Of a DNA stretch of 22,266 nt, positions 10,207 through 18,643 are shown in pieces. The stretch lies in the NCBI RefSeq assembly GCF_023109105.1, contig NZ_JALDTZ010000021.1, positions 1-22,266 of the forward strand, given 5' to 3'. The notes beneath the pieces are model-generated. The model searched no databases. It was not told where the DNA came from and saw nothing but the letters and a program-made list of their open reading frames with translations. Position 1 is the stretch's first letter. The number at the start of each line of letters is the position of its first letter. The translations under genes and the position numbers were made by a program. This DNA comes from Streptococcus mitis. GTDB lineage: Bacteria; Bacillota; Bacilli; Lactobacillales; Streptococcaceae.

Positions 10207-11310
10207 TTATTTGATGACGACTGTATAGTCGGTGTTTTCTGTTATGAGATGCTCGGCTCGTTCCAAATCTTGAGCATTTTTAAATGAAATCTGCAGAATC
10301 CCGTGAACATCTTCACGGTTTTCCTCGTTGATATGGATATTGACCAAGGAAGTTCCACGTAGCAGTTCCAAAATCCGCAGGATGACATCTTCTTCATCGG
10401 GAACATCGACATAGAGGTCATAAGAGCTGTCCACACCACCACGCTTATGGATTTCCATAGCCTGACGTTGCTCACGCGCTTGATTGAAAAAGTTCCAGAT
10501 TTGGTGTTCATCTCCCTTGCTGATGGCCTGACCAACCTCGTCTAAGCGCTCCTTGAAATCCTCAATTCGGTCTAGAATAGTTTCACGATTAGACAAGAGA
10601 ATGGAAGTCCACATTCCTGGCTCGCTTTCCGCAATTCGGGTCATGTCTCGAAAACCACCCGCGGCAAAGCGCCTTGCCATCTCATGTTCTTGAGCATAGT
10701 CCGCGGTCTGTTCCATAAGACTAGAAGCCAGAATATGAGGAAAATGGCTAATCTGAGAAGTCACTCGATCATGCTCCTTGGCATCAATCTCGATAAAACG
10801 AGCATGAAGACCTGAAAGCAAGTCCTTCATTTCCTCAAGCGTGTCCTGACTTGTCAGGCTCGAAGGTGTAAAGATATAATAGGCATTTTCAAAAAGATTG
10901 ACATCTGCCGAAGCGGCCCCTGTCTTGTGACTACCAGCCATGGGATGGGCTCCGACAAAGCGAACAGGCTTGTCAGCCAAATACTGATCTGCTGCATCTA
11001 CAATGGCTGACTTGGTCGAACCAGCATCTGAAATAATGACGCCGTCTTTCAAGTCCAAGTTGGCCAATTCCTTAATGAAAGCAATGGTTTGTTTGATTGG
11101 CAAGCTGAGAATGATGATATCTGCCAAAGGAGCAAAACTGGCAAAATCATCTGTTGCACGGTCAATCATGCCGTCTTTCAAGGCGATATCTCTCGAAGCT
11201 TGACTACGATTATAACCTAAAATTTCATAATCTGGATGATCACGTTTGATACCAAGTGCCATAGAGGCACCAATCAAACCAAGACCTGCGATATAGACTG
11301 TTTTTGCCAT
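10207..11310 (-). CDS. tyrA: Prephenate dehydrogenase
   Basis: 367 aa. It oxidatively decarboxylates prephenate to 4-hydroxyphenylpyruvate with NAD+, the tyrosine branch. The Rossmann start is [16 protein letters not shown] with GLGLIG at 9-14. [12 protein letters not shown] and [14 protein letters not shown] contain the conserved histidines of the dehydrogenase active site. The last 75 residues or so ([16 protein letters not shown] onward) form an ACT domain, expected to sense tyrosine. No chorismate mutase is fused. It lies 9 bp after aroC, with the AAGGAG site directly following the aroC stop. Confidence 0.96.
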   Translation of the reverse strand: MAKTVYIAGLGLIGASMALGIKRDHPDYEILGYNRSQASRDIALKDGMIDRATDDFASFAPLADIIILSLPIKQTIAFIKELANLDLKDGVIISDAGSTKSAIVDAADQYLADKPVRFVGAHPMAGSHKTGAASADVNLFENAYYIFTPSSLTSQDTLEEMKDLLSGLHARFIEIDAKEHDRVTSQISHFPHILASSLMEQTADYAQEHEMARRFAAGGFRDMTRIAESEPGMWTSILLSNRETILDRIEDFKERLDEVGQAISKGDEHQIWNFFNQAREQRQAMEIHKRGGVDSSYDLYVDVPDEEDVILRILELLRGTSLVNIHINEENREDVHGILQISFKNAQDLERAEHLITENTDYTVVIK

Positions 11311-11319
11311 AGGAACTCC

Positions 11320-12486
11320 TTAATAGTTCTTTGTATAGTCCCGGTGTTTGACTACTGCTTCTTTTAATTCCTCTAGATTGTCTGATGAAAATTTTTCAAG
11401 GATTTCTTGTGCCAGAACCGTTGCCACAACGGCTTCCATAACTACACCTGCAGCTGGAAGAGCAGTCGGATCACTTCTTTCGACTGTTGCCTTGTAGGGT
11501 TCATGGGTTTCAATATCCACACTCATAAGTGGTTTGTAGAGAGTAGGAATAGGTTTCATAACTCCACGAACAACAATAGGTTGCCCATTGGTCATACCAC
11601 CTTCAAAGCCACCCAGATTGTTGGTACGACGGGTATAGCCGTCTTCTTTAGACCAGAGAATTTCGTCCATGACTTGGCTGCCTTTACGGTAACCCGCCTC
11701 AAACCCAAGACCAAATTCCACCCCTTTAAAGGCATTGATAGAAACAACTGCTTGCGCCAATCGCGCATCCAATTTTCTGTCCCACTGGACATAGGAACCA
11801 AGGCCAACTGGTACGCCTCCAACGACTGTCTCGACAACTCCACCGATGGTATCACCGTCACGCTTGATTTGGTCAATATAATCCTTGATTTCCTGTTCTC
11901 TTTCTTGGTTGACAATAGAAACTTCAGACTGGGCAGCTCGTTCCTTAATTTCAGCCACTGTCAGATTTTCAGGTACGTCAATTTCCTTGCCACCAAAGAC
12001 CACGACATGATTGGCAATCTCCATATCCAGCTCAGCTAAGAGGCGTTTGGCTACAGCCCCAACTGCCACCCGCATGGTGGTTTCACGGGCAGATGAACGC
12101 TCCAAGGAATTTCTCAAATCGTCAAAACGGTACTTGATGCCTCCAACCAAGTCGGCGTGACCTGGACGAGGATGGGTGATTTTTCGTTTTCTTTTAAGGC
12201 GCTCTTCAATGTCCTCCGCAGACATGATATCCAGCCATTTTTGGTGGTCTTTATTGATGACATCCATGGTAATAGGAGCGCCTGTCGTCTTACCGTGGCG
12301 AACGCCCGAAGTAAAGACAACCTGATCACTCTCAATCTTCATACGACCGCCACGACCGTAGCCACCCTGACGGCGTTTAAGGTCGCCATTGATATCCTCA
12401 GCTGTCAAAGGAAGTCCAGCTGGAATTCCCTCAATGATAGCTGTCAGACGCGGACCGTGTGATTCTCCTGCTGTTAAATATCTCAT
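11320..12486 (-). CDS. aroC: Chorismate synthase
   Basis: 388 aa. It removes phosphate from EPSP to give chorismate and needs reduced [15 protein letters not shown] at the start contains the first conserved histidine. [24 protein letters not shown] and [16 protein letters not shown] are the three family signatures. The enzyme acts as a cytoplasmic tetramer; the flavin reductase is not encoded nearby. The start ATG follows AAGGAG by 5 bp, and 9 bp separate it from aroB. Full length and intact. Confidence 0.97.
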   Translation of the reverse strand: MRYLTAGESHGPRLTAIIEGIPAGLPLTAEDINGDLKRRQGGYGRGGRMKIESDQVVFTSGVRHGKTTGAPITMDVINKDHQKWLDIMSAEDIEERLKRKRKITHPRPGHADLVGGIKYRFDDLRNSLERSSARETTMRVAVGAVAKRLLAELDMEIANHVVVFGGKEIDVPENLTVAEIKERAAQSEVSIVNQEREQEIKDYIDQIKRDGDTIGGVVETVVGGVPVGLGSYVQWDRKLDARLAQAVVSINAFKGVEFGLGFEAGYRKGSQVMDEILWSKEDGYTRRTNNLGGFEGGMTNGQPIVVRGVMKPIPTLYKPLMSVDIETHEPYKATVERSDPTALPAAGVVMEAVVATVLAQEILEKFSSDNLEELKEAVVKHRDYTKNY

Positions 12487-12495
12487 ACATTCTCC

Positions 12496-13563
12496 TTATT
12501 TTACCAAGTAGTCTCTCATCTCTTCCAGAGAAACTGTGTGAATGCTCGCTGAACCAAGCTCTGGTACCAAGACCAATTTCAGAGTATTACCACGCGCTTT
12601 CTTATCATGAGTCAAAGCCTGATAAAGCTTGTCAACATCCCAGTTTTCATAGTCAACAGGCAAGCCAAATTTCTGACACATCTCTGTAATAGACTGGGTT
12701 ATTCCTTCTGGCATGAGACCTTTTTCCTCAGCAACCTTGGAAATCTGCACCATTCCCATGGCTACAGCCTCTCCATGCATGACCTTGCCATAACCGGCAG
12801 TCGCTTCAATGGCATGGCCAATTGTATGACCAAAATTGAGGTAAAGGCGAATACCGTTGTCCAACTCATCCTCAACTACCATCTTGCGCTTAACCTGGCA
12901 AGAATGTTCAATCAAGGTCTCTGCATGTTCCAGAATGCTCTCAACAGAACCATCCAGCTCCGTCAAGAGAGCCCAAAGTGCTGGATCCTCAATCAAGCCA
13001 TACTTGATAACCTCACCCATCCCTTCAATCAACTCTCTTTTTCCAAGCGTTTCAAGAACAAGTGGGTCAATCAAAACCCCATCTGGTTGGGCAAAGGTCC
13101 CCACCATATTTTTAGCAAATGGAGTATTAACACCCGTCTTTCCACCGATAGAAGAATCCACCTGAGCTGTCAAGCTGGTCGGAATCTGAACAAAATGAAT
13201 ACCCCGCATGTAGGTTGAGGCCACAAAGCCAGCCAAGTCCCCAACGACACCACCTCCGAGAGCCACGATCCCATCGCTACGAGTCAGTCCTTGCTTGACT
13301 AAAAATTCATAGACTTTCTGAACAGTGGTCAGATTCTTTCTTTCTTCACCTTCTAAAAAGTCAAAAACAGCTACCTGAAAACCAGCATCTTCTAGGCTGA
13401 GTTTGACCTTCTCTGCATAGAGAGAGGCTACATGGTTGTCTGTTACGATAACCACTTTTTGCGGTTGCCAGAGTTCTCGCAACCATTGACCAGCCTGAGC
13501 CAGACAACCTTTTTCAATCTGAATATCATAAGGATGATGAGGGATTTCAATTCTGATTTTCAT
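12496..13563 (-). CDS. aroB: 3-dehydroquinate synthase
   Basis: 355 aa. It cyclises DAHP to 3-dehydroquinate with NAD+ and a divalent metal, the first step encoded here. [11 protein letters not shown] and [21 protein letters not shown] are the NAD and substrate signatures; the metal ligands fit the glutamate in [11 protein letters not shown], the histidine in [11 protein letters not shown] and the later histidine in [10 protein letters not shown]. Intact and of normal length. Its ribosome site AGGAG is mirrored by CTCCT just before the ATG, so translation may be restrained by a small hairpin (see 13564-13576). It lies 18 bp downstream of aroE. Confidence 0.97.
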   Translation of the reverse strand: MKIRIEIPHHPYDIQIEKGCLAQAGQWLRELWQPQKVVIVTDNHVASLYAEKVKLSLEDAGFQVAVFDFLEGEERKNLTTVQKVYEFLVKQGLTRSDGIVALGGGVVGDLAGFVASTYMRGIHFVQIPTSLTAQVDSSIGGKTGVNTPFAKNMVGTFAQPDGVLIDPLVLETLGKRELIEGMGEVIKYGLIEDPALWALLTELDGSVESILEHAETLIEHSCQVKRKMVVEDELDNGIRLYLNFGHTIGHAIEATAGYGKVMHGEAVAMGMVQISKVAEEKGLMPEGITQSITEMCQKFGLPVDYENWDVDKLYQALTHDKKARGNTLKLVLVPELGSASIHTVSLEEMRDYLVK

Positions 13564-13576
13564 AGGAGAATCTCCT
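13564..13576 (-). promoter_or_regulatory. Inverted repeat that can hide the aroB ribosome binding site
   Basis: The 13 bases directly before the aroB ATG read AGGAGATTCTCCT on the minus strand, a perfect palindrome around one central T. As RNA, AGGAG (the Shine-Dalgarno) can pair with CTCCT across a 3-nt ATT loop. The 5-bp stem is only marginally stable, so the effect may be small. Confidence 0.4.
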
Positions 13577-13581
13577 TTTCT

Positions 13582-14436
13582 TTATTGGTATTTTTCTGTT
13601 AAAGACTGCCAAATCTCTTCTGTTGGCATTTCCTTTCCTGTCCACAGTTGAAAAGCTTCTGAAGCTTGATAGAGCAACATTCCCAGACCATTGACCGCTG
13701 GATTCCCCTGACTTCTGGCCCATTTTAAAAATGGTGTTTCAAAGGGTTGGTAAATGATATCAGCTACTAAAAGAGTTTCTGATAGGACAATGTTTTCAGG
13801 AACTGGAGATGATTGACCATCCATCCCTACACTTGTCGCATTGACCAGTAAATCCGACTCAGCAATCCTTTCTTGCAGTTCAAAAACATCTTCTAAAGCA
13901 TACAAGTCTACTTTAAAGCCTGTCTGCTCCTGTAACTTGGTCAGGTAAGGTCTTGTTTTTTCTATAGAAACTGAACGAACAAAGACCGAAATCTGACTGA
14001 CACCATCCAAAATAGCCTGTGCTATAATGGACTTGGCCGCACCACCTGCACCCAGCAGGGTCATCTTCTTACCTGAAATTGTAAAAGAAGGCAAGCTCTT
14101 AAAAAATCCCTTGCCATCTGTATTATATCCAATTAAATTGCCATTCTCATTGACAACCGTATTGACCGCACCAATCAAGCGCGCTTCGTCACTCAGCTCA
14201 TCCAAATAAGGAATCACTTGCTCCTTATAAGGCATAGACAGGTTGATGCCAAACATCTGGTAGCGACGAATATTAGCCACTGTTTCTGCCAAATCACCCG
14301 CTTCAATCTCCCAAGCCACGTAAACACCGTTGGTAGCTGTCGCCTCAAAGGCACTATTGTGGATAAAGGGGGAAATAGAATGCTTAATAGGAGTGGCAAC
14401 AACGGCAGCTAAACGTGTATAGCCATCAAGCTTCAT
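13582..14436 (-). CDS. aroE: Shikimate dehydrogenase
   Basis: 284 aa. It reduces 3-dehydroshikimate to shikimate with NADPH. The substrate pocket is visible in [13 protein letters not shown] (about 15-27), [10 protein letters not shown] with the catalytic lysine, and [18 protein letters not shown] with the paired aspartate. [12 protein letters not shown] is the dinucleotide-binding loop, and [14 protein letters not shown] near the end has the conserved glutamine. It overlaps aroD by 11 bp, with GGGAG 7 bp before the ATG. The AroE-type length and motifs favour true shikimate dehydrogenase over quinate-type paralogues. Confidence 0.96.
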   Translation of the reverse strand: MKLDGYTRLAAVVATPIKHSISPFIHNSAFEATATNGVYVAWEIEAGDLAETVANIRRYQMFGINLSMPYKEQVIPYLDELSDEARLIGAVNTVVNENGNLIGYNTDGKGFFKSLPSFTISGKKMTLLGAGGAAKSIIAQAILDGVSQISVFVRSVSIEKTRPYLTKLQEQTGFKVDLYALEDVFELQERIAESDLLVNATSVGMDGQSSPVPENIVLSETLLVADIIYQPFETPFLKWARSQGNPAVNGLGMLLYQASEAFQLWTGKEMPTEEIWQSLTEKYQ

Positions 14437-15103
14437 CCAAAATCTCCCTGATTTTTTTCATGCTAGCTAGAGAAATCTGACCTGGGGCACTTGCCTCATC
14501 TAGACTAGTAAAGGACCAGCTAGAACCTGTCACATCCGCAGTGATACGAGAGACCTTGCCCACCTTGCCCATAGAAATAGTTACATACTCCTGCTCAGGA
14601 TTGAGGGTTTTAAAACCTCGTGTATAGTTCATCAAGTCTAGCACATCCTGCTCCGTGTGAGCCATCACCGCAACCTTAACAAGTTTTGGATTTAAGCTCG
14701 TCAACTCTGACAAGATTTCCATCATGTTTTCAGGTGTTTCTTGGAAATTATGGTAACTCAAAACAAGATTTGGGAAGTCCAGCATTTCCTCAAAAACATC
14801 CTTGTAGCTATAGTACTCAAAATCAATATAGTCTGGTTGATAGAGTTGCGCCACTTCCTTGATTAGATGGATATATTCTTCTGGAGAAAGGTCGATTTCT
14901 CCCCCTTCAGAGCGAGTTCGTAGCGTGAAAACCAACTCACGGCCTGCGAATTTTTCAAAAATGGCTGGAGCCACCTGCAAAATCGCTTCCTTAGGCAGAT
15001 AATCGGCACGCCATTCAATGATGTCGGCATCCAGATATCTCGTGGCATCCAGAGCCTGGGCCTCCTCTAAACTTCTTGGCATTACTGAAACGATTAATTT
15101 CAT
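14426..15103 (-). CDS. aroD: 3-dehydroquinate dehydratase, type I
   Basis: 225 aa. It dehydrates 3-dehydroquinate to 3-dehydroshikimate through a Schiff base. Type I features are present: IIEWRADYL with the conserved [23 protein letters not shown] with the catalytic histidine, and [12 protein letters not shown] with the Schiff-base lysine. The C-terminal [11 protein letters not shown] and APGQISL also match. Type II enzymes are small and unrelated, so the class is clear. It overlaps the upstream methyltransferase by 4 bp (ATGA) and aroE by 11 bp. The ribosome site GAAGG is moderate, so coupling to the upstream gene may matter. Confidence 0.96.
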   Translation of the reverse strand: MKLIVSVMPRSLEEAQALDATRYLDADIIEWRADYLPKEAILQVAPAIFEKFAGRELVFTLRTRSEGGEIDLSPEEYIHLIKEVAQLYQPDYIDFEYYSYKDVFEEMLDFPNLVLSYHNFQETPENMMEILSELTSLNPKLVKVAVMAHTEQDVLDLMNYTRGFKTLNPEQEYVTISMGKVGKVSRITADVTGSSWSFTSLDEASAPGQISLASMKKIREILDEA

Positions 15104-16263
15104 TTACTAACCTTCATACTAATCACCTTGAGGTAATTACTACTTTCATCTTTTTTATTATAGGCGAAATCTGCTGGAAGACCGTATTTGTTTAAAATCT
15201 GGTAACTTCTTCCTGCAAAGCCTTTATCAATTTGTTCTGTAAATTTCTGACGGGAAACATTGGCAGCATTGGTACTAGCAATGATAATCCCTCCCGGATT
15301 TAAAATCTCAAGACTCTGGGAAATCAACTTGTGATAATCCTTGGCCACAGAGAAAGTTTGTTTTTTGTTCCGAGCAAAGCTAGGCGGATCTAGGACAATC
15401 ACATCATAAGACAAGCCTTTTCGCTTAGCATATTTGAAATACTCAAAGACATCCATGACTATAAAACGATGGTCGTCTGTACTGATTCCATTTGCCTGAA
15501 AATGCGCTTGAGACAATTCTCGTGAACGTTTAGCTAGGTCAACTGAAGTTGTCTGGCTTGCTTCTCCCATGGCCGCAGCTGCTGAAAAAGCCGCTGTGTA
15601 GGAAAACATATTGAGCAAGGATTTACCCATAGCTAAACCGTCTACCAAGCTCCCACGAACCTCGTGCTGGTCTAGGAAAATCCCTGTCATCAAGCCATCA
15701 TTCATGAAGACTTGATAAAGGACACCATTTTCCAGAACAGTGAAAAAGTCAGGTGCTTCTTGACCATAAACATGGGCAGATTCATAGTCTTGACCCTTAA
15801 AGCGAATCTTCTCATAGGCTCCTAAAACCTCAGGAAAAACCTGTCTAAAGGTTTCTGAGATAGTCTGACGAATCTGATAAACATAAGAGTTATACCAAGA
15901 AAAGACGGCATAATCACCATAAAGATCCACTGTCAGACCCCCAAAGCCATCTCCCTCTTGGTTAAAGAGACGAAAGGCAGTTGTCAAATCATCTTGATAA
16001 TAAGCTTTTCTCTTTTTTTTGGCTTTTCTAAACAGTGTTTCAAAGAAAGCTTGATTAAAGGTTACCTTGTCTGTGCTGACAAACCAGCCCAAGCCCTTGT
16101 TTTGCTGAGAAAGGTAGGCAGTCCCAAGAAAGTTTCCATCTTGACTATGGACTTCTACTTCCTGATCCCTGAGATGAACATCTGCAAGGTCGCTAGCTTC
16201 TAGTAAAACTAGCCCTTTAGCGAGCTTCTTTTCAACCCGTTTACTGACTCTTATTCTATTCAT
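15100..16263 (-). CDS. RlmI-like class I SAM-dependent methyltransferase (PUA domain)
   Basis: 387 aa. The N-terminal 75 residues or so look like a PUA RNA-binding domain; the C-terminal half is a Rossmann methyltransferase with the SAM motif [18 protein letters not shown] (216-233), the acidic strand end VDLAKRS (241-247) and [10 protein letters not shown] (291-300). This is the COG1092/RlmI family, whose E. coli member makes m5C in 23S rRNA. The protein contains no cysteine at all, so a cysteine-dependent m5C mechanism is not possible here and the product is uncertain. An upstream TTG would add 12 residues but would lie over the promoter; I chose the ATG at 16263, which gives the usual N-terminus. 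It heads the aro operon, overlapping aroD by 4 bp. Confidence 0.88.
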   Translation of the reverse strand: MNRIRVSKRVEKKLAKGLVLLEASDLADVHLRDQEVEVHSQDGNFLGTAYLSQQNKGLGWFVSTDKVTFNQAFFETLFRKAKKKRKAYYQDDLTTAFRLFNQEGDGFGGLTVDLYGDYAVFSWYNSYVYQIRQTISETFRQVFPEVLGAYEKIRFKGQDYESAHVYGQEAPDFFTVLENGVLYQVFMNDGLMTGIFLDQHEVRGSLVDGLAMGKSLLNMFSYTAAFSAAAAMGEASQTTSVDLAKRSRELSQAHFQANGISTDDHRFIVMDVFEYFKYAKRKGLSYDVIVLDPPSFARNKKQTFSVAKDYHKLISQSLEILNPGGIIIASTNAANVSRQKFTEQIDKGFAGRSYQILNKYGLPADFAYNKKDESSNYLKVISMKVSK

Positions 16264-16270
16264 AGTCCCT

Positions 16271-16299
16271 ATTATAGCAAATTTTATGACAATTCTCAA
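16271..16299 (-). promoter_or_regulatory. Main promoter of the methyltransferase-aro operon
   Basis: Minus strand: -35 TTGAGA (16294-16299), 17-bp spacer, -10 TATAAT (16271-16276). Only 7 bp lie between the -10 and the ATG at 16263, so transcription should begin at or one base before the start codon. That leaves no room for a Shine-Dalgarno or a leader attenuator. Confidence 0.75.
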
Positions 16300-16320
16300 A
16301 AAAGAAACTACCCTCGCTTT

Positions 16321-16349
16321 TTTACTCTAGTTTTAAAAAATGGTATAAT
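16321..16349 (+). promoter_or_regulatory. Promoter of the predicted small RNA
   Basis: Plus strand: TTTACT (16321-16326, 4 of 6 to -35), 17-bp spacer, and TATAAT (16344-16349) preceded by TGG, giving an extended -10. It faces away from the aro operon promoter, with 21 bp between the two -35 boxes. TTTACT-N5-TTTAAA in its upstream half is only loosely like the CiaR direct repeat TTTAAG-N5-TTTAAG. Confidence 0.7.
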
Positions 16350-16355
16350 GATACT

Positions 16356-16431
16356 AATAAAAACTTAGGAAGTAATTGTGTGAGAATCACAATAAAAGAT
16401 GCTCTTCCGTCTTGGAGGAGCATTTCTTTTT
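16356..16431 (+). ncRNA. Candidate small RNA of about 76 nt with two hairpins
   Basis: A good promoter is followed 50 bp later by a strong intrinsic terminator, with no protein gene on this strand until the amylase 3 kb away. The transcript would start near 16356 and contain a first hairpin ATTGTG (16375-16380), loop TGAGAAT, CACAAT (16388-16393), then the terminator hairpin. It includes an AGGA followed 7 bp later by GTG-TGA (16378-16383), a start codon next to a stop, which may be chance. Overall shape (short, two hairpins, own promoter) recalls streptococcal trans-acting sRNAs, but I do not recognise the sequence. It could also act as a roadblock or competitor for the divergent aro promoter. 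Confidence 0.55.
16399..16431 (+). terminator. Strong intrinsic terminator of the small RNA
   Basis: ATGCTCTTCC (16399-16408), loop GTCTT and GGAGGAGCAT (16414-16423) form a 10-bp stem with one G-U pair, followed by TTCTTTTT (16424-16431). On the opposite strand an A-rich flank gives little U-run, so it looks directional. Confidence 0.85.
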
Positions 16432-16439
16432 ATAAAATA

Positions 16440-16543
16440 AAATCCAATGAAAATGAAAGAGCAAACTAAGAAACTAGCCTCAGGCTGTACTTGAGTACGG
16501 CAAGGCAAAGCTGACGTGGTTTGAAGAGATTTTCGAAGAGTAT
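16440..16543 (-). repeat. BOX element, short A-C form, inverted relative to the first
   Basis: Read on the minus strand it begins ATACTCTTCGAAAATCTCTT and contains CGTCAGCTTTGCCTTGCCGT, which matches the reverse of the BOXA primer site with two changes, then a boxC-like half ending at a degraded terminus (AAATCC where the first copy has ATACTC). Like the 5701 copy it has no boxB between A and C, and the two are clearly the same repeat. It begins just after the small RNA terminator. The worn left end suggests it is an older, immobile copy. Confidence 0.82.
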
Positions 16544-16683
16544 TAACTTTGAGATTGTAGGTAGAGAGGCTGTATCAGCAATATATGTCTGTCAAATTTA
16601 GTGTCAAATATAAAAGATAGTAGAAGAAATAAATCGGCTTCAGCAAGTATATGGAAAATTTGATTTTATAGAGAAGCCTTTTA

Positions 16684-16902
16684 TTACAAACTCAATATAC
16701 CATCGATAAATAATATTATAGAAGCAACAATAATTATAATTTCACCTATCTGCATAATCCTATTTCGAACTCTAAATATATGTTCTATCAACAATACTTG
16801 GATCACACACATTATAGGAATTAACGTTTTTGAAATTGAAAAATATCTAAATAAATAAACTATAAACAACAATAATAGAACTATATTATATTTCTTATTC
16901 AA
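16684..16902 (-). CDS. Small hydrophobic membrane protein of unknown function
   Basis: 72 aa with three likely membrane segments (about 7-23, 26-43 and 52-70) separated by short basic loops (KK, RVRNR). I do not recognise a family. The start is TTG at 16902, 7 bp after TATAGGGAGA; the nearby ATG is out of frame and stops after two codons. The gene is much more AT-rich than its neighbours, a possible sign of recent arrival. It follows the ABC permease by 112 bp on the same strand, with a plausible promoter of its own (TCGACA, 18 bp, TAGAAT near 16951-16980). It could be a small immunity-like or transporter-associated protein, but nothing in the sequence decides this. Confidence 0.55.
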   Translation of the reverse strand: MNKKYNIVLLLLFIVYLFRYFSISKTLIPIMCVIQVLLIEHIFRVRNRIMQIGEIIIIVASIILFIDGILSL

Positions 16903-17014
16903 AACATTTCTCCCTATATTTTTTGATTACCAATCTTAATCATTTACAACTACATTCTAACAAACTTTAAAAGTGTTTGTCGAATTAAATTTATCAAGCA
17001 AGCGACCAACTAGC

Positions 17015-18643
17015 TCATCTTTTTTCTACTTCTGATAATATGCGTGACAGGTAGTAATGATAGCTAAATATAGCAAGACCAAGCAGAAGGATAAGAGCTC
17101 CTACTCCCAAGCTGATGGCAAGGATAGGAGATAGAGACTGAACCAAGAATAAGCTCCCAATTACAAGGGCCATCAGGATTGCACTATATATAAACAATAA
17201 AACTATTGCGACTATACCATTTGAACGATTCACCAAGTCCGTAATACTACTCCAATTGGTTGAGAGATTTTTCACATCCTTAAAGTAATGGTGGCAAGAA
17301 AGGATGACACTGGTAAGGAGCCATACAACAATAAGGTAAATCATCGAAAGGATGGGCAATCCTAAATAAAGGGAAAGACCAAGTAAAGTCACGATAGGTA
17401 AAAAGGACTGGACAGCAAAGATAATCCAAAATTTCACTTTCACATAACGAGCAAAATCAAAGGGCAAACTCTTCAGAAAATCAAAATTTTCCCTCTCCAG
17501 AGATAACCCGATTGAAGATAGACTTGTGATATTGTTATTTAAAACTGCTATAAACACTCCCACAAAAAACAAGGGCAACCAATATTCGGCATTTATTTCT
17601 GGAACAAGCTGTGAATCCCTAATCTTAAATATCAAGCCTATCATAAAGAAATAAGGCAGGAAAGTACTTGTAAAAAGCACTGTCACCAAGCTAGTTCCCT
17701 GTCCCAAGAGGGAGAGATTGTAGCGTAACACCATACGGAAAAAACCTTTTTTAGTTATGGAAATACTTTGTTTGCTACGACGCTCTTTTCTGATTTTTTC
17801 CTCACTGTTGGTCATAACTACTTGATAAAATTGAGGAACAACCTTCTTTTTTGTCAGATAAAGTAGCAAAACAGTTGCTACTATCCAAGCAAGTAATCCA
17901 AAGATAGATTCAAGAGAAAAAGGCTCTACTGCTATTTTATAAAAGATATGAAGAGGATAAACGAGGGTTGGGACTTCTCTAACTGTCTCTATACTAGCTC
18001 CTGAATTTGAATAGAAAACCAGTATCATAGGGAATAATAGCCCTAGACCAATCATGGCATTAGACAGAATAGACTGGTGCTTTCTGAAAAATGCTGTCTG
18101 GGCCAAAAAATGGACTGCCAAGACCATCCCTAGACCAACTGAAACCAATAATAAGGTCAAAGACAGTAACATCAAGGGCAACCCCAACCAAAGAGAGGGA
18201 GCTAATCGAAGATAAAGAACTAGAAAATAAGCTAAGATGGGGACAAGTCCAACTAGAGACGGCAAAAGAACAGATATTCCTTTGGCAAGCATAATTTCTG
18301 ATTCCTTAAAGGCATAAGGACTATAAGAGGATAAGTCCTTACTCTCATAAAAAACATTGTAAAAGGCTGTTAAACTATTAGAAAACACAATAACTAGAAA
18401 AATAGCAACCATATTACTAAATAAACTGGGAACCTCCTCAAAGGGATAACGAAAAACGAGATTCGAAAATAAGAGGAGTAGCAACAGGCTAGAAACAAGA
18501 TAAGAACGTAACAATTTACCTGATACATCAACCTTTTTATCGGGATTCTTAGCTTGTTTTTTGCGTAGATTTGCTAGGTTCGTCTCATTTGATGAATAAA
18601 GGATATTGATATCAACTAATTTTTTAATGACCTTGAGACGCAT
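17015..18643 (-). CDS. ABC-2 type transporter permease
   Basis: 542 aa, with around ten or more hydrophobic segments spread over the whole length and a cytoplasmic basic stretch in the middle (SEEKIRKERRSKQS). The size suggests two six-helix halves fused, as in large ABC-2 exporters of Gram-positives. The start is the ATG at 18643, 6 bp after GAGGAGG; an upstream TTG would add nine residues and cover this site. It overlaps the ATPase gene by 20 bp, so the two are translationally coupled and form one transporter. The substrate is unknown; ABC-2 systems of this type usually export lipids, peptides or drugs. No peptidase or substrate gene is adjacent. Confidence 0.85.
   Translation of the reverse strand: MRLKVIKKLVDINILYSSNETNLANLRKKQAKNPDKKVDVSGKLLRSYLVSSLLLLLLFSNLVFRYPFEEVPSLFSNMVAIFLVIVFSNSLTAFYNVFYESKDLSSYSPYAFKESEIMLAKGISVLLPSLVGLVPILAYFLVLYLRLAPSLWLGLPLMLLSLTLLLVSVGLGMVLAVHFLAQTAFFRKHQSILSNAMIGLGLLFPMILVFYSNSGASIETVREVPTLVYPLHIFYKIAVEPFSLESIFGLLAWIVATVLLLYLTKKKVVPQFYQVVMTNSEEKIRKERRSKQSISITKKGFFRMVLRYNLSLLGQGTSLVTVLFTSTFLPYFFMIGLIFKIRDSQLVPEINAEYWLPLFFVGVFIAVLNNNITSLSSIGLSLERENFDFLKSLPFDFARYVKVKFWIIFAVQSFLPIVTLLGLSLYLGLPILSMIYLIVVWLLTSVILSCHHYFKDVKNLSTNWSSITDLVNRSNGIVAIVLLFIYSAILMALVIGSLFLVQSLSPILAISLGVGALILLLGLAIFSYHYYLSRILSEVEKR

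Noticed and set aside
11407..12039. Plus-strand open frame of 210 codons opposite aroC
   Set aside because: Lies wholly inside chorismate synthase on the other strand, with no promoter or ribosome site. The same holds for the antisense frames at 8736-9185 and 12607-13218.
16264..16299. Longer methyltransferase starting at TTG 16299
   Set aside because: The extra 12 codons cover the -35 and -10 boxes, have no ribosome site, and extend past the family's usual N-terminus.
16264..16330. Riboswitch, T-box or attenuator leader for the aromatic amino acid operon
   Set aside because: The promoter leaves no leader before the first ATG and no T-box or leader-peptide features are visible.
16321..16431. 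Cia-dependent small RNA (csRNA)
   Set aside because: The promoter shows only TTTACT-N5-TTTAAA instead of TTTAAG-N5-TTTAAG, and the transcript lacks the unpaired CUCCU stretch I expect in that family. A novel or different sRNA is more likely.
16903..17014. Terminator after the ABC permease
   Set aside because: CAAACACTTT and AAAGTTTG can pair only with a bulge and are not followed by a T run, so read-through into the small membrane protein gene is possible.
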